Shown here: piece after piece, positions 17,154 to 25,084 of the stretch
Numbering within the stretch: position 1 is the stretch's first letter
Layout of the letters: every line of letters starts with the position of its first letter
Assembly: GCA_938092195.1 (NCBI GenBank)
Contig: CALKHD010000212.1
Coordinates: 1 to 29,655 of the forward strand
Direction: 5' to 3'
Source: an uncultured Flavobacteriales bacterium
GTDB lineage: Bacteria > Bacteroidota > Bacteroidia > Flavobacteriales_D > Sanyastnellaceae
DNA length: 29,655 nt
Position numbers and translations under genes: made by a program
Notes under the pieces: model-generated
What the model saw: the letters and a program-made list of their open reading frames with translations, nothing else
What the model was told of the DNA's origin: nothing
The model's database searches: none

Positions 17154-17257
17154 GGGCGAGACTTCATGACCCCACTTTAACAAGAGATGAATTTCATGCC
17201 CCCAGAGAAACGTAACTTCAGGGGTGCAATTCCGTTTTATCGGAAGACCTGCAAAAA

Positions 17258-20200
17258 ATGGCCGCAGCACCACAAGACCTCAAACAGAAACTGGACTCAT
17301 TTGTCCGGAAGTACCACCGCAACGAAATGCTGCGTGGTTGCCTCATCTTGGGCGCCTCCTTGCCCATGGCCTGGTTGGCTGTGATTGGTTTAGAAGCGTT
17401 GGGGCGGTTCGGAACCAGCGCCAGAACGGCCTTGTTCTACCTGTTCGTGGCCGTGGTGGCCTGGGTGGCGGTGCGCTACATCCTTCTTCCCGTCATGAGG
17501 CTCATCCGCCTGCAGGCTGGATTGAACCACGACGATGCGGCCCGGATCATTGGGCGGCACTTCCCTGAGATTGAAGACCGGTTGCTCAACACCTTGCAGC
17601 TTCAGGAAAGCTCCAAAAGACAAGACGTCGCAAGTCAAGAGTTGTTGGAGGCGTCAATCGCCCAAAGAAGCCAAGAACTCAAGCCGTATCGCTTCACGTC
17701 TGCCGTCGACTTCGGAGAAAACAGGAAGTACCTGAAGTATGTACTGCCCCCTCTCCTGCTGTTTGCCGGGCTGTACCTCGCCTTGCCAGAAGCGATGGAA
17801 GCGCCCACAGACCGGCTCATTCACCACAGAACCGAAGCCCTCGACATTCCTGATTTCCGATTGGTTCAGGTGGGAGAGCTTGTGGCCATCGAGCGGACAG
17901 ATTTCACGCTTCAAATCAAAACGGTCGGCTCCGTTGTGCCTGCGCGAATTGAGGTGGAGGCTGGAGAAGGCCGTTTCCGGATGGAACGCGGCACAAGTGG
18001 TGAGTGGAGCTACCGGTTCCGGGCCGTTCGTGAGTCGATGAACTTGGTGGTCTCTGCCCCTGGTACACCGGCATTGGACCTTCGCCTCACGGTTCTTCCC
18101 AGACCAGAACTCCAAGACCTTCAGGTGAAGGTTCAGCCCCCCATTCACACGGGAATCCCCCCTTTCCAACAGCGGAATGAAGGAGATCTCGACGTTCCCG
18201 AAGGCAGCATTCTACAGTTCCAATTGGGCACGAGAAACACCGAGACCCTCACATTGAAGTGGGGCGAAGAAGAAAATGAGCTCACCGCGGACGTCAACAA
18301 CCGATTCAGCTTTTCCAAAACGGCAAAATCTGACCTCAGCTACCTGATCCAACCGCGTTCATCCCAGGTTCAACAGGCCGATTCGGTTCGCTACCGATTG
18401 CGCACCATTGCCGACAGCCCCCCCACCATTCGGGTCGCAGAAATCACCGACAGCCTTTCATTCAACAGCATTGCCTTCAACGGATTGGTCCAAGACGATT
18501 ATGGCTTCACCAGCCTTCGTTTTGTTTTCCAGAAAAAGGGCGGTTCTAAGGAATCCTTGACCCTTGACCGCCCTTCACGACGAGAAGACGGCTTCATCCA
18601 CTTTTGGGACCTCTCAGAAGCTGGAGTCGGCCTCGGAGACGCTGTAGAATATTGGTTTGAAGTCCGAGACAATGACGGGGTCAATGGCCCCAAGATGACG
18701 CGCTCGAGAACGTTTGTGCACCAAGCCCCCACCGAAGAGGAGCTCGCACAACAACTGGACAGCGCCGATGCAGAATTGTCTGCAGCATTGGAAGAGAACC
18801 TGGAAGAAGCGCGCCGCTTGCGGGAACAAATGCAAGAACTCCGCAGAGAGCTGATGGAGGAGGACGAGATGGGCTGGGAAGAAAAGGCGGCCATGGAGGA
18901 GCTGCTCAAGCAACAAGAGGCACTGAAAGAGGAGGTGCAGAAAATGCAAGAGGAGAACCGGAAAAAGAATGAGCAACAAGCCGAGTTTGCCCCACCCAAC
19001 GAAGAACTGCAGAAGAAGCAAGAAGAACTACAAAGGCTCATGGACGAGGTCATGACCGACGAGCTGCAGGAGATGTTTGACGAGATGAGAGAGCTGATGG
19101 AGCAGCTGGAAGAGGGGGACAAGGAGAAAATCGAAGAGCAGCTCGAAAAGATGGACCTCGACCAGGAGGCCATGGAGCAAGAGTTGGACCGCGCACTCGA
19201 ACAGTTCAAGCAACTGCAATGGGAGCAAAAAATGGACGAAGCCATTTCTGATTTAGAAAAACTCGCCGAAAAGCAAGAAGAACTTGCCGAAGAGACGGCC
19301 GCCGGAGAAACCGATGAGGAAGAGCTCAAGGCCAAGCAAGACTCTCTGGATCAAGAGTTTGACAAAATTCAGGAGGCTTTAGACGATGCCGAAAAGCTCA
19401 ACGAAGAACTAGAGAACCCCAACGGGATGCCCAAAATGGAGGAGCTCCAAGAGGAGATTGAACAGGACATGAATGAGGCCGGAGAGCAGCTCGACAGCGG
19501 AAAAGAGAAGAAGGCCTCTCAAAGCCAAAAGGGCGCAGCAAAAAAGATGGAACAAATGGCGCAGCAGATGGAAAGCGCCATGGAGTCGGGAGAACAGGAG
19601 TCCATGGAAGAGGACATGGAGGCCCTGAGGGCACTGCTCGAAAACATCATCACCCTGTCCTTCGACGAAGAAGACCTGATGTCTGCCGTTGGCGGTACGC
19701 AAAAAGACGACCCTCGCTATGTCACACACGGGCAAACCCAGCGCAAGCTCAAGGATGATGCGGAGATGGTCAAAGACAGCTTGTTTGCCCTCAGCAAGCG
19801 GGTCACTCAATTGCAGTCCATTGTGAACCGCGAAATCAGCCTGGTGAACCTCCACATGGGCCAGGCACTGGGTGGGTTTACAGACCGCAAGACGGCCATC
19901 ATCACCAGCAACCAGCAATATGTGATGACCTCCTTTAACAACCTGGCCTTGCTTCTGGATGAAGTGCTGCAGCAAATGCAAAGCGAGTCCAGCTGTAACA
20001 AACCGGGCACAGGAAACTGCGAAAAGCCTGGCGGAAGCGGATCAAAGCCCTCTCCCAGCGCCAAACAGCTGAAGGGCATGCAACAGTCCTTGTCCAAGCA
20101 ATTGGAACGCATGAAGGAGAAAATGAAAGGCTTCAATGAGGGCGAAGGCAAAGAAGGCAAGCGAGGCATGAGCAAGGAGTTGGCCCAAATGGCCGCCCAG

Positions 20201-20605
20201 CAAGCCGCCATCCGACAGATGACCCAGGAGCTTGGCAAACAGCTCAATGAAGATGGTTCTGGGTCAGGCAATGGCTTAGAAGACATCGCCAAGCAGATGG
20301 AAGACATCGAAAAAGACATTGTGAAGGGAGAGCTCGATCAACTGACGCTTGAGCGACAGCAAGACATCCTGACACGGTTGCTTGAAGCCGAAACCGCTGA
20401 ACGAATTCGGGGGGAAAAAGAAGAGCGCGAATCCCGCACAGCAAGGGAAACACCGCGAGACGCGCCTCCCAGTTTGGAGGAGTATCAGAAACGGAAAGCA
20501 CAAGAGATCGAACTTTTGCGAACAGTTCCCGCTGACTTAACGCCTTACTACAAGCTCAGGGTCAACGATTATTTCAATACTTTGGAGCTTCCGAATCAGG
20601 ATTGA
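17258..20605 (+). CDS. DUF4175 family membrane protein with long coiled coil
   Basis: A 1115-residue protein recognised as the Bacteroidota DUF4175 type. Two transmembrane helices (about 27-47 and 57-78) and a third (160-177) precede a beta-rich extracytoplasmic region (180-480) with Ig-like strands. Residues about 488-800 are almost entirely E, K, Q, M, L and R, a long coiled coil with heptad-like MEELQEEIEQ runs. A second Q/K/M-rich coil covers about 975-1090, separated by a low-complexity GS/P segment (about 910-930, CNKPGTGNCEKPGGSGSKP). The role is unknown to me; the layout suggests an envelope-spanning scaffold. A weak TAnnTTCA box at 17213-17220 could drive it. It ends 9 bases before an RsbW-like ATPase gene. 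This order, followed by ybeY and mnmG, is one I recall from other Flavobacteriia. Confidence 0.85.
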   Translation: MAAAPQDLKQKLDSFVRKYHRNEMLRGCLILGASLPMAWLAVIGLEALGRFGTSARTALFYLFVAVVAWVAVRYILLPVMRLIRLQAGLNHDDAARIIGRHFPEIEDRLLNTLQLQESSKRQDVASQELLEASIAQRSQELKPYRFTSAVDFGENRKYLKYVLPPLLLFAGLYLALPEAMEAPTDRLIHHRTEALDIPDFRLVQVGELVAIERTDFTLQIKTVGSVVPARIEVEAGEGRFRMERGTSGEWSYRFRAVRESMNLVVSAPGTPALDLRLTVLPRPELQDLQVKVQPPIHTGIPPFQQRNEGDLDVPEGSILQFQLGTRNTETLTLKWGEEENELTADVNNRFSFSKTAKSDLSYLIQPRSSQVQQADSVRYRLRTIADSPPTIRVAEITDSLSFNSIAFNGLVQDDYGFTSLRFVFQKKGGSKESLTLDRPSRREDGFIHFWDLSEAGVGLGDAVEYWFEVRDNDGVNGPKMTRSRTFVHQAPTEEELAQQLDSADAELSAALEENLEEARRLREQMQELRRELMEEDEMGWEEKAAMEELLKQQEALKEEVQKMQEENRKKNEQQAEFAPPNEELQKKQEELQRLMDEVMTDELQEMFDEMRELMEQLEEGDKEKIEEQLEKMDLDQEAMEQELDRALEQFKQLQWEQKMDEAISDLEKLAEKQEELAEETAAGETDEEELKAKQDSLDQEFDKIQEALDDAEKLNEELENPNGMPKMEELQEEIEQDMNEAGEQLDSGKEKKASQSQKGAAKKMEQMAQQMESAMESGEQESMEEDMEALRALLENIITLSFDEEDLMSAVGGTQKDDPRYVTHGQTQRKLKDDAEMVKDSLFALSKRVTQLQSIVNREISLVNLHMGQALGGFTDRKTAIITSNQQYVMTSFNNLALLLDEVLQQMQSESSCNKPGTGNCEKPGGSGSKPSPSAKQLKGMQQSLSKQLERMKEKMKGFNEGEGKEGKRGMSKELAQMAAQQAAIRQMTQELGKQLNEDGSGSGNGLEDIAKQMEDIEKDIVKGELDQLTLERQQDILTRLLEAETAERIRGEKEERESRTARETPRDAPPSLEEYQKRKAQEIELLRTVPADLTPYYKLRVNDYFNTLELPNQD

Positions 20606-20614
20606 ATTTCTGCC

Positions 20615-21043
20615 ATGTCCGAAGTGAGAGAACTACAAATCGCCTCTAGAATGGAGGGCATCACAGAAGTGGAGGCCCTCATCAATCAGATTTGCGAAGA
20701 TTTTGGCGTCGAAGAAACCCATTATGGGGAGATTCTCATCGCCATGACAGAGGCGGTCAACAACGCCATTGTGCACGGCAACAAGCTGGATATCAGCAAA
20801 ATGGTGAATGTCAAAGTCTCTACCGAAGGCACTGTTTTGACCTTCACCGTGACCGATCAAGGACCGGGTTTCGACCACGAGAACATCCCTGATCCAACCG
20901 CTCCAGAGAACCTGGAAAAGCCCAATGGGCGTGGGGTTTTCCTCATGCGTCAATTGGCCGACACCTGCGAATTTGAAGAGCTCGGCCGCGTTGCCATCCT
21001 CACCTTTGACGAAGCCATTCCTCAGGCCGCCACTGCCCAGTGA
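20615..21043 (+). CDS. RsbW/SpoIIAB-like ATP-binding protein (HATPase, anti-sigma-factor-kinase type)
   Basis: A 142-residue single-domain GHKL ATPase. The N-box TEAVNNAIVHGN at 45-56, the G1 box DQGPGFD at 81-87 and the G2 box NGRGVFLMR at 104-112 are all intact, so it should bind ATP. In Firmicutes and Actinobacteria such proteins are serine kinases that sequester a sigma factor and phosphorylate an anti-anti-sigma STAS protein. No STAS, PP2C phosphatase or sigma factor is in the window, so that role is not shown here. It follows the DUF4175 gene by 9 bases and overlaps ybeY by 4 bases (GTGA), so it is expressed with both. It may act on a remote partner-switching system or on the DUF4175 protein. 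Confidence 0.9.
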   Translation: MSEVRELQIASRMEGITEVEALINQICEDFGVEETHYGEILIAMTEAVNNAIVHGNKLDISKMVNVKVSTEGTVLTFTVTDQGPGFDHENIPDPTAPENLEKPNGRGVFLMRQLADTCEFEELGRVAILTFDEAIPQAATAQ

Positions 21044-21477
21044 CGAATTCAGGAAACATTTCCTTTCTTTTTCACCTCACCCCCTTTCGCCTGCGCCATC
21101 GACAAGCAGTTCGCGACTGGCTCGCCCTTTGCGTGCACCAAGAAGGCAAACGTGTTGAGCAACTCAACTACATGTTCAGCACCGACGATTACGTGCTTTC
21201 CATGAACGAGGCTCACCTCAACCACAGCTACTTCACGGACATCCTGACCTTCCCGACGCCGTCTGGACAAGGACTTTGTGGCGACATCCTGATCTCCATT
21301 GACCGGACACGAGACAACGCCAAACAACTAAGGGTCAGACCTTTAGACGAACTCCATCGGGTCATGGCCCATGGAGCGTTGCACCTCATCGGCTACAACG
21401 ATGACTCCGAATCCAATAAAAAAGAAATGCGAAGCAAGGAGGACCAATGGCTGTCCCAACGCGAGTTTCTTGACTAA
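21040..21477 (+). CDS. ybeY: endoribonuclease YbeY (rRNA maturation)
   Basis: A 145-residue protein starting at a GTG that overlaps the previous stop (GTGA). YbeY is a metal-dependent RNase needed for 16S rRNA 3'-end maturation and ribosome quality control. The family blocks are present: SMNEAHLNHSYFTDILTFP at about 54-72, CGDILISIDRTRDNA, and the metal motif HGALHLIGYNDDS with H111 and H115. The third metal-binding position of the usual HGxLHLxGYDH is D121 instead of His. From memory, an Asp here is usual in Bacteroidota YbeY, so the enzyme is probably active. The tail EMRSKEDQWL is family-typical. It precedes mnmG by 23 bases that contain a parS-like palindrome. Confidence 0.94.
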   Translation: MTNSGNISFLFHLTPFRLRHRQAVRDWLALCVHQEGKRVEQLNYMFSTDDYVLSMNEAHLNHSYFTDILTFPTPSGQGLCGDILISIDRTRDNAKQLRVRPLDELHRVMAHGALHLIGYNDDSESNKKEMRSKEDQWLSQREFLD

Positions 21478-21479
21478 AA

Positions 21480-21495
21480 CGTTCCACGTGGAACA
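21480..21495. promoter_or_regulatory. parS-like ParB-binding site, copy 1 (between ybeY and mnmG)
   Basis: The perfect 14-bp palindrome GTTCCACGTGGAAC (21481-21494), flanked by C and A, matches the widespread chromosomal parS sequence (TGTTYCACGTGRAACA) at 15 of 16 positions. It occupies almost the whole gap between ybeY and mnmG and ends 6 bases before the mnmG ATG. The identical palindrome recurs after mnmG. ParB dimers load on such sites and recruit the chromosome-segregation ATPase ParA and SMC. Confidence 0.8.
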
Positions 21496-21500
21496 TCCCC

Positions 21501-23363
21501 ATGCTTGAATCATATGACATCCTGGTGGTAGGCGGCGGCCACGCCGGCAATGAAGCAGCACACGCGGCAGCGACGCTGGGCAGTAAAGTGCTCCTCGTGA
21601 GCATGAACCTGACCACCATCGGCGCGATGAGCTGCAACCCAGCCATGGGCGGTGTTGCCAAAGGACAAATCCTTCGCGAAATCGACGCACTGGGCGGGAT
21701 GAGCGGCCGCATCTCCGACAGAAGTGCCGTTCAATTCCGCATGCTCAACCGATCCAAAGGTCCCGCCATGTGGTCACCCCGCACCCAGAACGACCGCCAC
21801 ACATTTTCACAATACTGGCGATCCACCCTTGAAGCACACCCAAACATCCACCTGTGGCAAGACATGGTAACAGGACTCATCATTGAGGACAACCAAGTTC
21901 ACGGTGTAACCACCCAACTGGGCATCGACATTCGCGCCAAACGAACAATCCTAACCTCAGGCACCTTTCTCCAAGGCAGAATCCACCTGGGAAAACAACA
22001 ATTCCAAGGCGGAAGGTCTGGAGAACGTGCAGCAGAAGGAATCACCAGTCAACTCGCTCAAAACGGACTCATCTCCGGACGAATGAAGACAGGGACGCCC
22101 CCCAGAATTGATGGAAGAAGCATAGACTTCAGCAAAACCGAAACTCAAGCCGGAGAAACCACAACAGAAGCATTTAGTTACTACGAGAAGGCGAGCATTG
22201 AACCCCAACTCCCCTGCCACATTACCTACACCAACCCAGAAGTTCACAACATTCTCGCTGCGAGCCTTCACTCCAGCCCCCTGTTCTCCGGAGCCATTAC
22301 AGGCAAAGGCCCACGTTACTGCCCCAGCATAGAAGACAAAATCCACCGGTTTGCAGACAAAGACAGGCACCAAATATTCATTGAACCAGAAGGCCGCTCC
22401 ACTGTCGAGACCTATCTCAATGGATTTTCCACCTCCCTTCCCAAAGAAGCCCAACTGGCCGCAATGAGGAAGATCCCTGGCCTCGAGCACGCCCGCATGT
22501 TCCGGCCGGGATACGCAGTAGAATATGACTACTTCCCTCCCACGCAACTTCGACACACCCTGGAAACAAAAGCCCTGCCCAACCTCTACTTCGCCGGACA
22601 AATCAACGGAACCACAGGCTATGAAGAAGCCGCCTGCCAAGGCCTCATGGCAGGCATCAACGCTCACCTAGCCAACCACAATGAAGAGCCACTCACCCTT
22701 CAACGAGACGAAGCTTACATCGGAGTACTGATTGACGATCTGGTTACCAAAGGCACAGATGAACCCTACCGCATGTTCACAAGCAGAGCAGAGTATCGGA
22801 TTCTGCTCAGGCAAGACAACGCAGACCAAAGACTGACACCACTGGCACATAAACTGGGACTGATTCAACCCGAAGACTGGAAGGCCTTCAACGCCAAGCA
22901 AGCCACAGTGGACAGCATATCCAACCACCTTGAGAAAAACTCTGCAGACCCAGACAACATAAACCGCACGCTTGAAGCATTGGGCACATCTCCACTCAAA
23001 CAAAAAACAAGGTGGTCTCAAATACTCAGCAGACCCCACGTTACACTGGACTCACTGATTCCACAAAGCTCTGACCTCACGGAAATGTGCAGCGGACACC
23101 CACAGTCTTGGCTGTCCCTGGTTGAGACGAAAATCAAATACAAGGGCTACATCGAGAAAGAACAAGCCCAAGCCGACAGAATGAAGGCCATGGACCACCT
23201 TGTCATCCCGAAGGACCTAGAGTACATGCGCCTCACCTCACTCAGCATGGAGTCCCGCCAAAAACTAGACGAAGCCAAACCGAACACATTCGGTGACGCC
23301 AAGAAAATCAGCGGGGTTTCCGCCTCTGACCTTTCGGTGCTCATGATTTACCTGGGGCGCTAG
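21501..23363 (+). CDS. mnmG: tRNA uridine-5-carboxymethylaminomethyl modification enzyme MnmG (GidA)
   Basis: A 620-residue protein of normal family length. With MnmE (not in this window) it installs the carboxymethylaminomethyl group at the wobble uridine of several tRNAs, using FAD, NADH and a folate one-carbon donor. The N-terminal FAD Rossmann motif is GGGHAG at 11-16. The conserved catalytic cysteines are C45 (AMSCNPAMGG) and C274 (GPRYCPSIEDK). The second signature GQINGTTGYEEAACQGLMAG is present, and the helical C-terminal domain that contacts MnmE runs from about 480 to 620 and ends SGVSASDLSVLMIYLGR. The coding strand is noticeably A- and C-rich and T-poor from about 21750 on, unlike its neighbours. 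Parallel parS-like palindromes stand directly before and after the gene. Confidence 0.97.
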   Translation: MLESYDILVVGGGHAGNEAAHAAATLGSKVLLVSMNLTTIGAMSCNPAMGGVAKGQILREIDALGGMSGRISDRSAVQFRMLNRSKGPAMWSPRTQNDRHTFSQYWRSTLEAHPNIHLWQDMVTGLIIEDNQVHGVTTQLGIDIRAKRTILTSGTFLQGRIHLGKQQFQGGRSGERAAEGITSQLAQNGLISGRMKTGTPPRIDGRSIDFSKTETQAGETTTEAFSYYEKASIEPQLPCHITYTNPEVHNILAASLHSSPLFSGAITGKGPRYCPSIEDKIHRFADKDRHQIFIEPEGRSTVETYLNGFSTSLPKEAQLAAMRKIPGLEHARMFRPGYAVEYDYFPPTQLRHTLETKALPNLYFAGQINGTTGYEEAACQGLMAGINAHLANHNEEPLTLQRDEAYIGVLIDDLVTKGTDEPYRMFTSRAEYRILLRQDNADQRLTPLAHKLGLIQPEDWKAFNAKQATVDSISNHLEKNSADPDNINRTLEALGTSPLKQKTRWSQILSRPHVTLDSLIPQSSDLTEMCSGHPQSWLSLVETKIKYKGYIEKEQAQADRMKAMDHLVIPKDLEYMRLTSLSMESRQKLDEAKPNTFGDAKKISGVSASDLSVLMIYLGR

Positions 23364-23368
23364 GACAG

Positions 23369-23384
23369 CGTTCCACGTGGAACA
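23369..23384. promoter_or_regulatory. parS-like ParB-binding site, copy 2 (after mnmG)
   Basis: The same perfect palindrome GTTCCACGTGGAAC (23370-23383), 6 bases after the mnmG stop codon. The match to copy 1 extends to 19 bases (23369-23387 against 21480-21498), beyond the symmetric core, so the two sites are either a duplication or both held to an extended consensus. The centres are 1889 bases apart. Confidence 0.8.
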
Positions 23385-23434
23385 TCCTAAAAAGCCCTCA
23401 CAGCGCCGTGGAAGCCCTTTCTCCTCGCTGAGCA

Positions 23435-23454
23435 CCGGAAGGCCCACTTCCCGG
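23435..23454 (+). terminator. possible mnmG terminator hairpin
   Basis: CCGGAAG (23435-23441) pairs with CTTCC and GG (23447-23454, one bulged C) around a 5-base loop. It lies 71 bases after the mnmG stop. No T-tract follows, so the call is weak. Confidence 0.3.
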
Positions 23455-23463
23455 AGAAATCCC

Positions 23464-23485
23464 GTTTACACAAACCGCTGTAAAC
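23464..23485. repeat. 7-bp inverted repeat between mnmG and the aldehyde dehydrogenase
   Basis: GTTTACA (23464-23470) and TGTAAAC (23479-23485) are perfect reverse complements around an 8-base spacer. It lies 40 bases upstream of the candidate -7 box of the dehydrogenase gene, so it could be an operator for that gene or part of the end of the mnmG transcript. Confidence 0.4.
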
Positions 23486-23524
23486 CAGACAACTAAACAC
23501 AAACCACCCCGAGACGGAAGCCTT

Positions 23525-23532
23525 TATCTTCG
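23525..23532 (+). promoter_or_regulatory. -7 promoter box (TATCTTCG) for the aldehyde dehydrogenase operon
   Basis: TATCTTCG matches TAnnTTTG with one change and ends 19 bases before the ATG at 23552, the expected spacing. It is the third box of the TAnnTTCG form at a similar distance from a start codon in this window. No convincing -33 TTTG is visible. Confidence 0.5.
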
Positions 23533-23551
23533 CGGCGCAAACCAGCCAGCC

Positions 23552-25084
23552 ATGAACATGAAGGCCCACCTCGATCAACTCGGCATCCAAGCCGAAAACC
23601 CTGGAGTCCAAATAGGAGCATCTTCCGCTTCCATCGGAGCCACCATTTCTAGCCTGAGTCCTGCCGACGGTAAAACCATCGGAGCAACAGGCGTTTGCTC
23701 AGCTGCAGACTATGAAAAAGCCATTGCTGCAGCCACCGAGGCGGGAAAAGAATGGCGGACGGTTCCCGCTCCATTGCGTGGGGAGGTTGTTCGACTCTAC
23801 GGAGAAGCCCTTCGCCATCACAAAGACGCTTTGGGGGCCCTTGTATCTTATGAAATGGGCAAAAGCCTTCAAGAAGGCCTTGGTGAAGTCCAAGAGATGA
23901 TTGACATCTGCGACTTTGCCGTAGGACTTTCTCGTCAGCTTTATGGTCTCACCATGCACTCTGAGCGTCCTGGACACCGCATGTACGAGCAGTGGCACCC
24001 GCTGGGCGTCGTGGGAATCATCAGCGCCTTTAATTTTCCTGTTGCCGTCTGGAACTGGAACACTGCACTCGCGTGGGTTTGCGGCAACGCCTGCATTTGG
24101 AAGCCTTCTGAGAAGACCCCGTTGACAGCCGTGGCCTGCCAAAACATCTGGAACGAAGTCACCGCGGACATGGAACATGTTCCCGCCGGACTTTCCTGCA
24201 TCATCCAGGGAGACTACCAAGTGGGAGAGATGATGACCCAAGACAAGCGAGTGGCCATGATTTCCGCCACCGGCTCCATTCGCATGGGCAAGATTGTGGC
24301 TCAGGCAGTTGCTGCGCGACTGGGCAAGAGCTTGCTCGAATTGGGTGGCAACAACGCCATCATCGTTGAACCAGATGCCGAGTTGAAAATGGTGGTGCCC
24401 GGAACCGTATTCGGGGCCGTTGGAACATGCGGTCAACGCTGTACATCCACACGGCGCTTGATCATCCACAGCAGCATCTACGATCAAGTGGTTGAAGCCC
24501 TGACCAGCGCATACAGCCAGCTTCGAATCGGTGACCCTCTTGATGAGAACAACCACGTTGGGCCCCTCATTGATAAGGATGCCGTCGGCATGTACGAGCA
24601 GGCCCTCAAATCAGTGGTGGAGCAGGGAGGAAAGATCTTGGTTGAAGGGGCCGTGCTCGAAGGAGCCGGTTATGAATCCGGTTGCTACGTTAAGCCCGCC
24701 ATTGCTGAGGCCACCAACGACATGGCGATCGTTCAGCACGAGACCTTTGCTCCCATTCTTTACGTGATGAAGTACGACACCCTTGACGAGGCCATTGCCA
24801 TGCAAAACGGCGTGGTTCAAGGTCTATCGTCGGCCATCATGACCACCAGCCTCAGAAGCGCAGAGCTCTTCTTGTCTGCCGCAGGCAGCGATTGCGGCAT
24901 CGCAAACGTCAACATTGGCACCAGTGGTGCCGAAATCGGTGGTGCATTCGGTGGAGAAAAAGAGACAGGCGGAGGCCGTGAGTCAGGCAGCGATGCATGG
25001 AAGAGCTACATGCGACGTCAGACCAACACCATCAATTACAGCACAGAGTTGCCTCTCGCTCAAGGCATCAAGTTCGATTTTTGA
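23552..25084 (+). CDS. ALDH7/antiquitin-type aldehyde dehydrogenase (2-aminoadipate semialdehyde dehydrogenase)
   Basis: A 510-residue NAD-dependent aldehyde dehydrogenase. The catalytic pair is E263 (LLELGGNN) and C297 (GTCGQRCTSTRR), 34 residues apart as in the superfamily; FNFPVAVWNWN at 160-170 and WKPSEKTPLT at 183-192 line the cofactor site. The C-terminal block GTSGAEIGGAFGGEKETGGG, then RESGSDAWKSYMRR and the PLAQGIKF tail, is diagnostic of the ALDH7A1 (antiquitin) subfamily. It oxidises 2-aminoadipate-6-semialdehyde, in equilibrium with piperideine-6-carboxylate, to 2-aminoadipate in lysine catabolism. The subfamily call is firm; the exact substrate in this organism is inferred, since no lysine aminotransferase or saccharopine gene is nearby. 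Translation may start at M1 or at M3. Its stop shares one base with the start of the next gene. Confidence 0.93.
   Translation: MNMKAHLDQLGIQAENPGVQIGASSASIGATISSLSPADGKTIGATGVCSAADYEKAIAAATEAGKEWRTVPAPLRGEVVRLYGEALRHHKDALGALVSYEMGKSLQEGLGEVQEMIDICDFAVGLSRQLYGLTMHSERPGHRMYEQWHPLGVVGIISAFNFPVAVWNWNTALAWVCGNACIWKPSEKTPLTAVACQNIWNEVTADMEHVPAGLSCIIQGDYQVGEMMTQDKRVAMISATGSIRMGKIVAQAVAARLGKSLLELGGNNAIIVEPDAELKMVVPGTVFGAVGTCGQRCTSTRRLIIHSSIYDQVVEALTSAYSQLRIGDPLDENNHVGPLIDKDAVGMYEQALKSVVEQGGKILVEGAVLEGAGYESGCYVKPAIAEATNDMAIVQHETFAPILYVMKYDTLDEAIAMQNGVVQGLSSAIMTTSLRSAELFLSAAGSDCGIANVNIGTSGAEIGGAFGGEKETGGGRESGSDAWKSYMRRQTNTINYSTELPLAQGIKFDF

Noticed and set aside
18499..19335. 278-codon open frame on the - strand, extremely rich in Ser and Cys
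   Set aside because: It is the mirror of the E/K/Q-rich coiled-coil codons of the DUF4175 gene (GAG/GAA read backwards as CTC/TTC). Serine homopolymer-like composition with no domain marks it as a shadow.
23699..24556. 285-codon open frame on the - strand
   Set aside because: Antisense to the aldehyde dehydrogenase core including its catalytic motifs; no recognisable domain.
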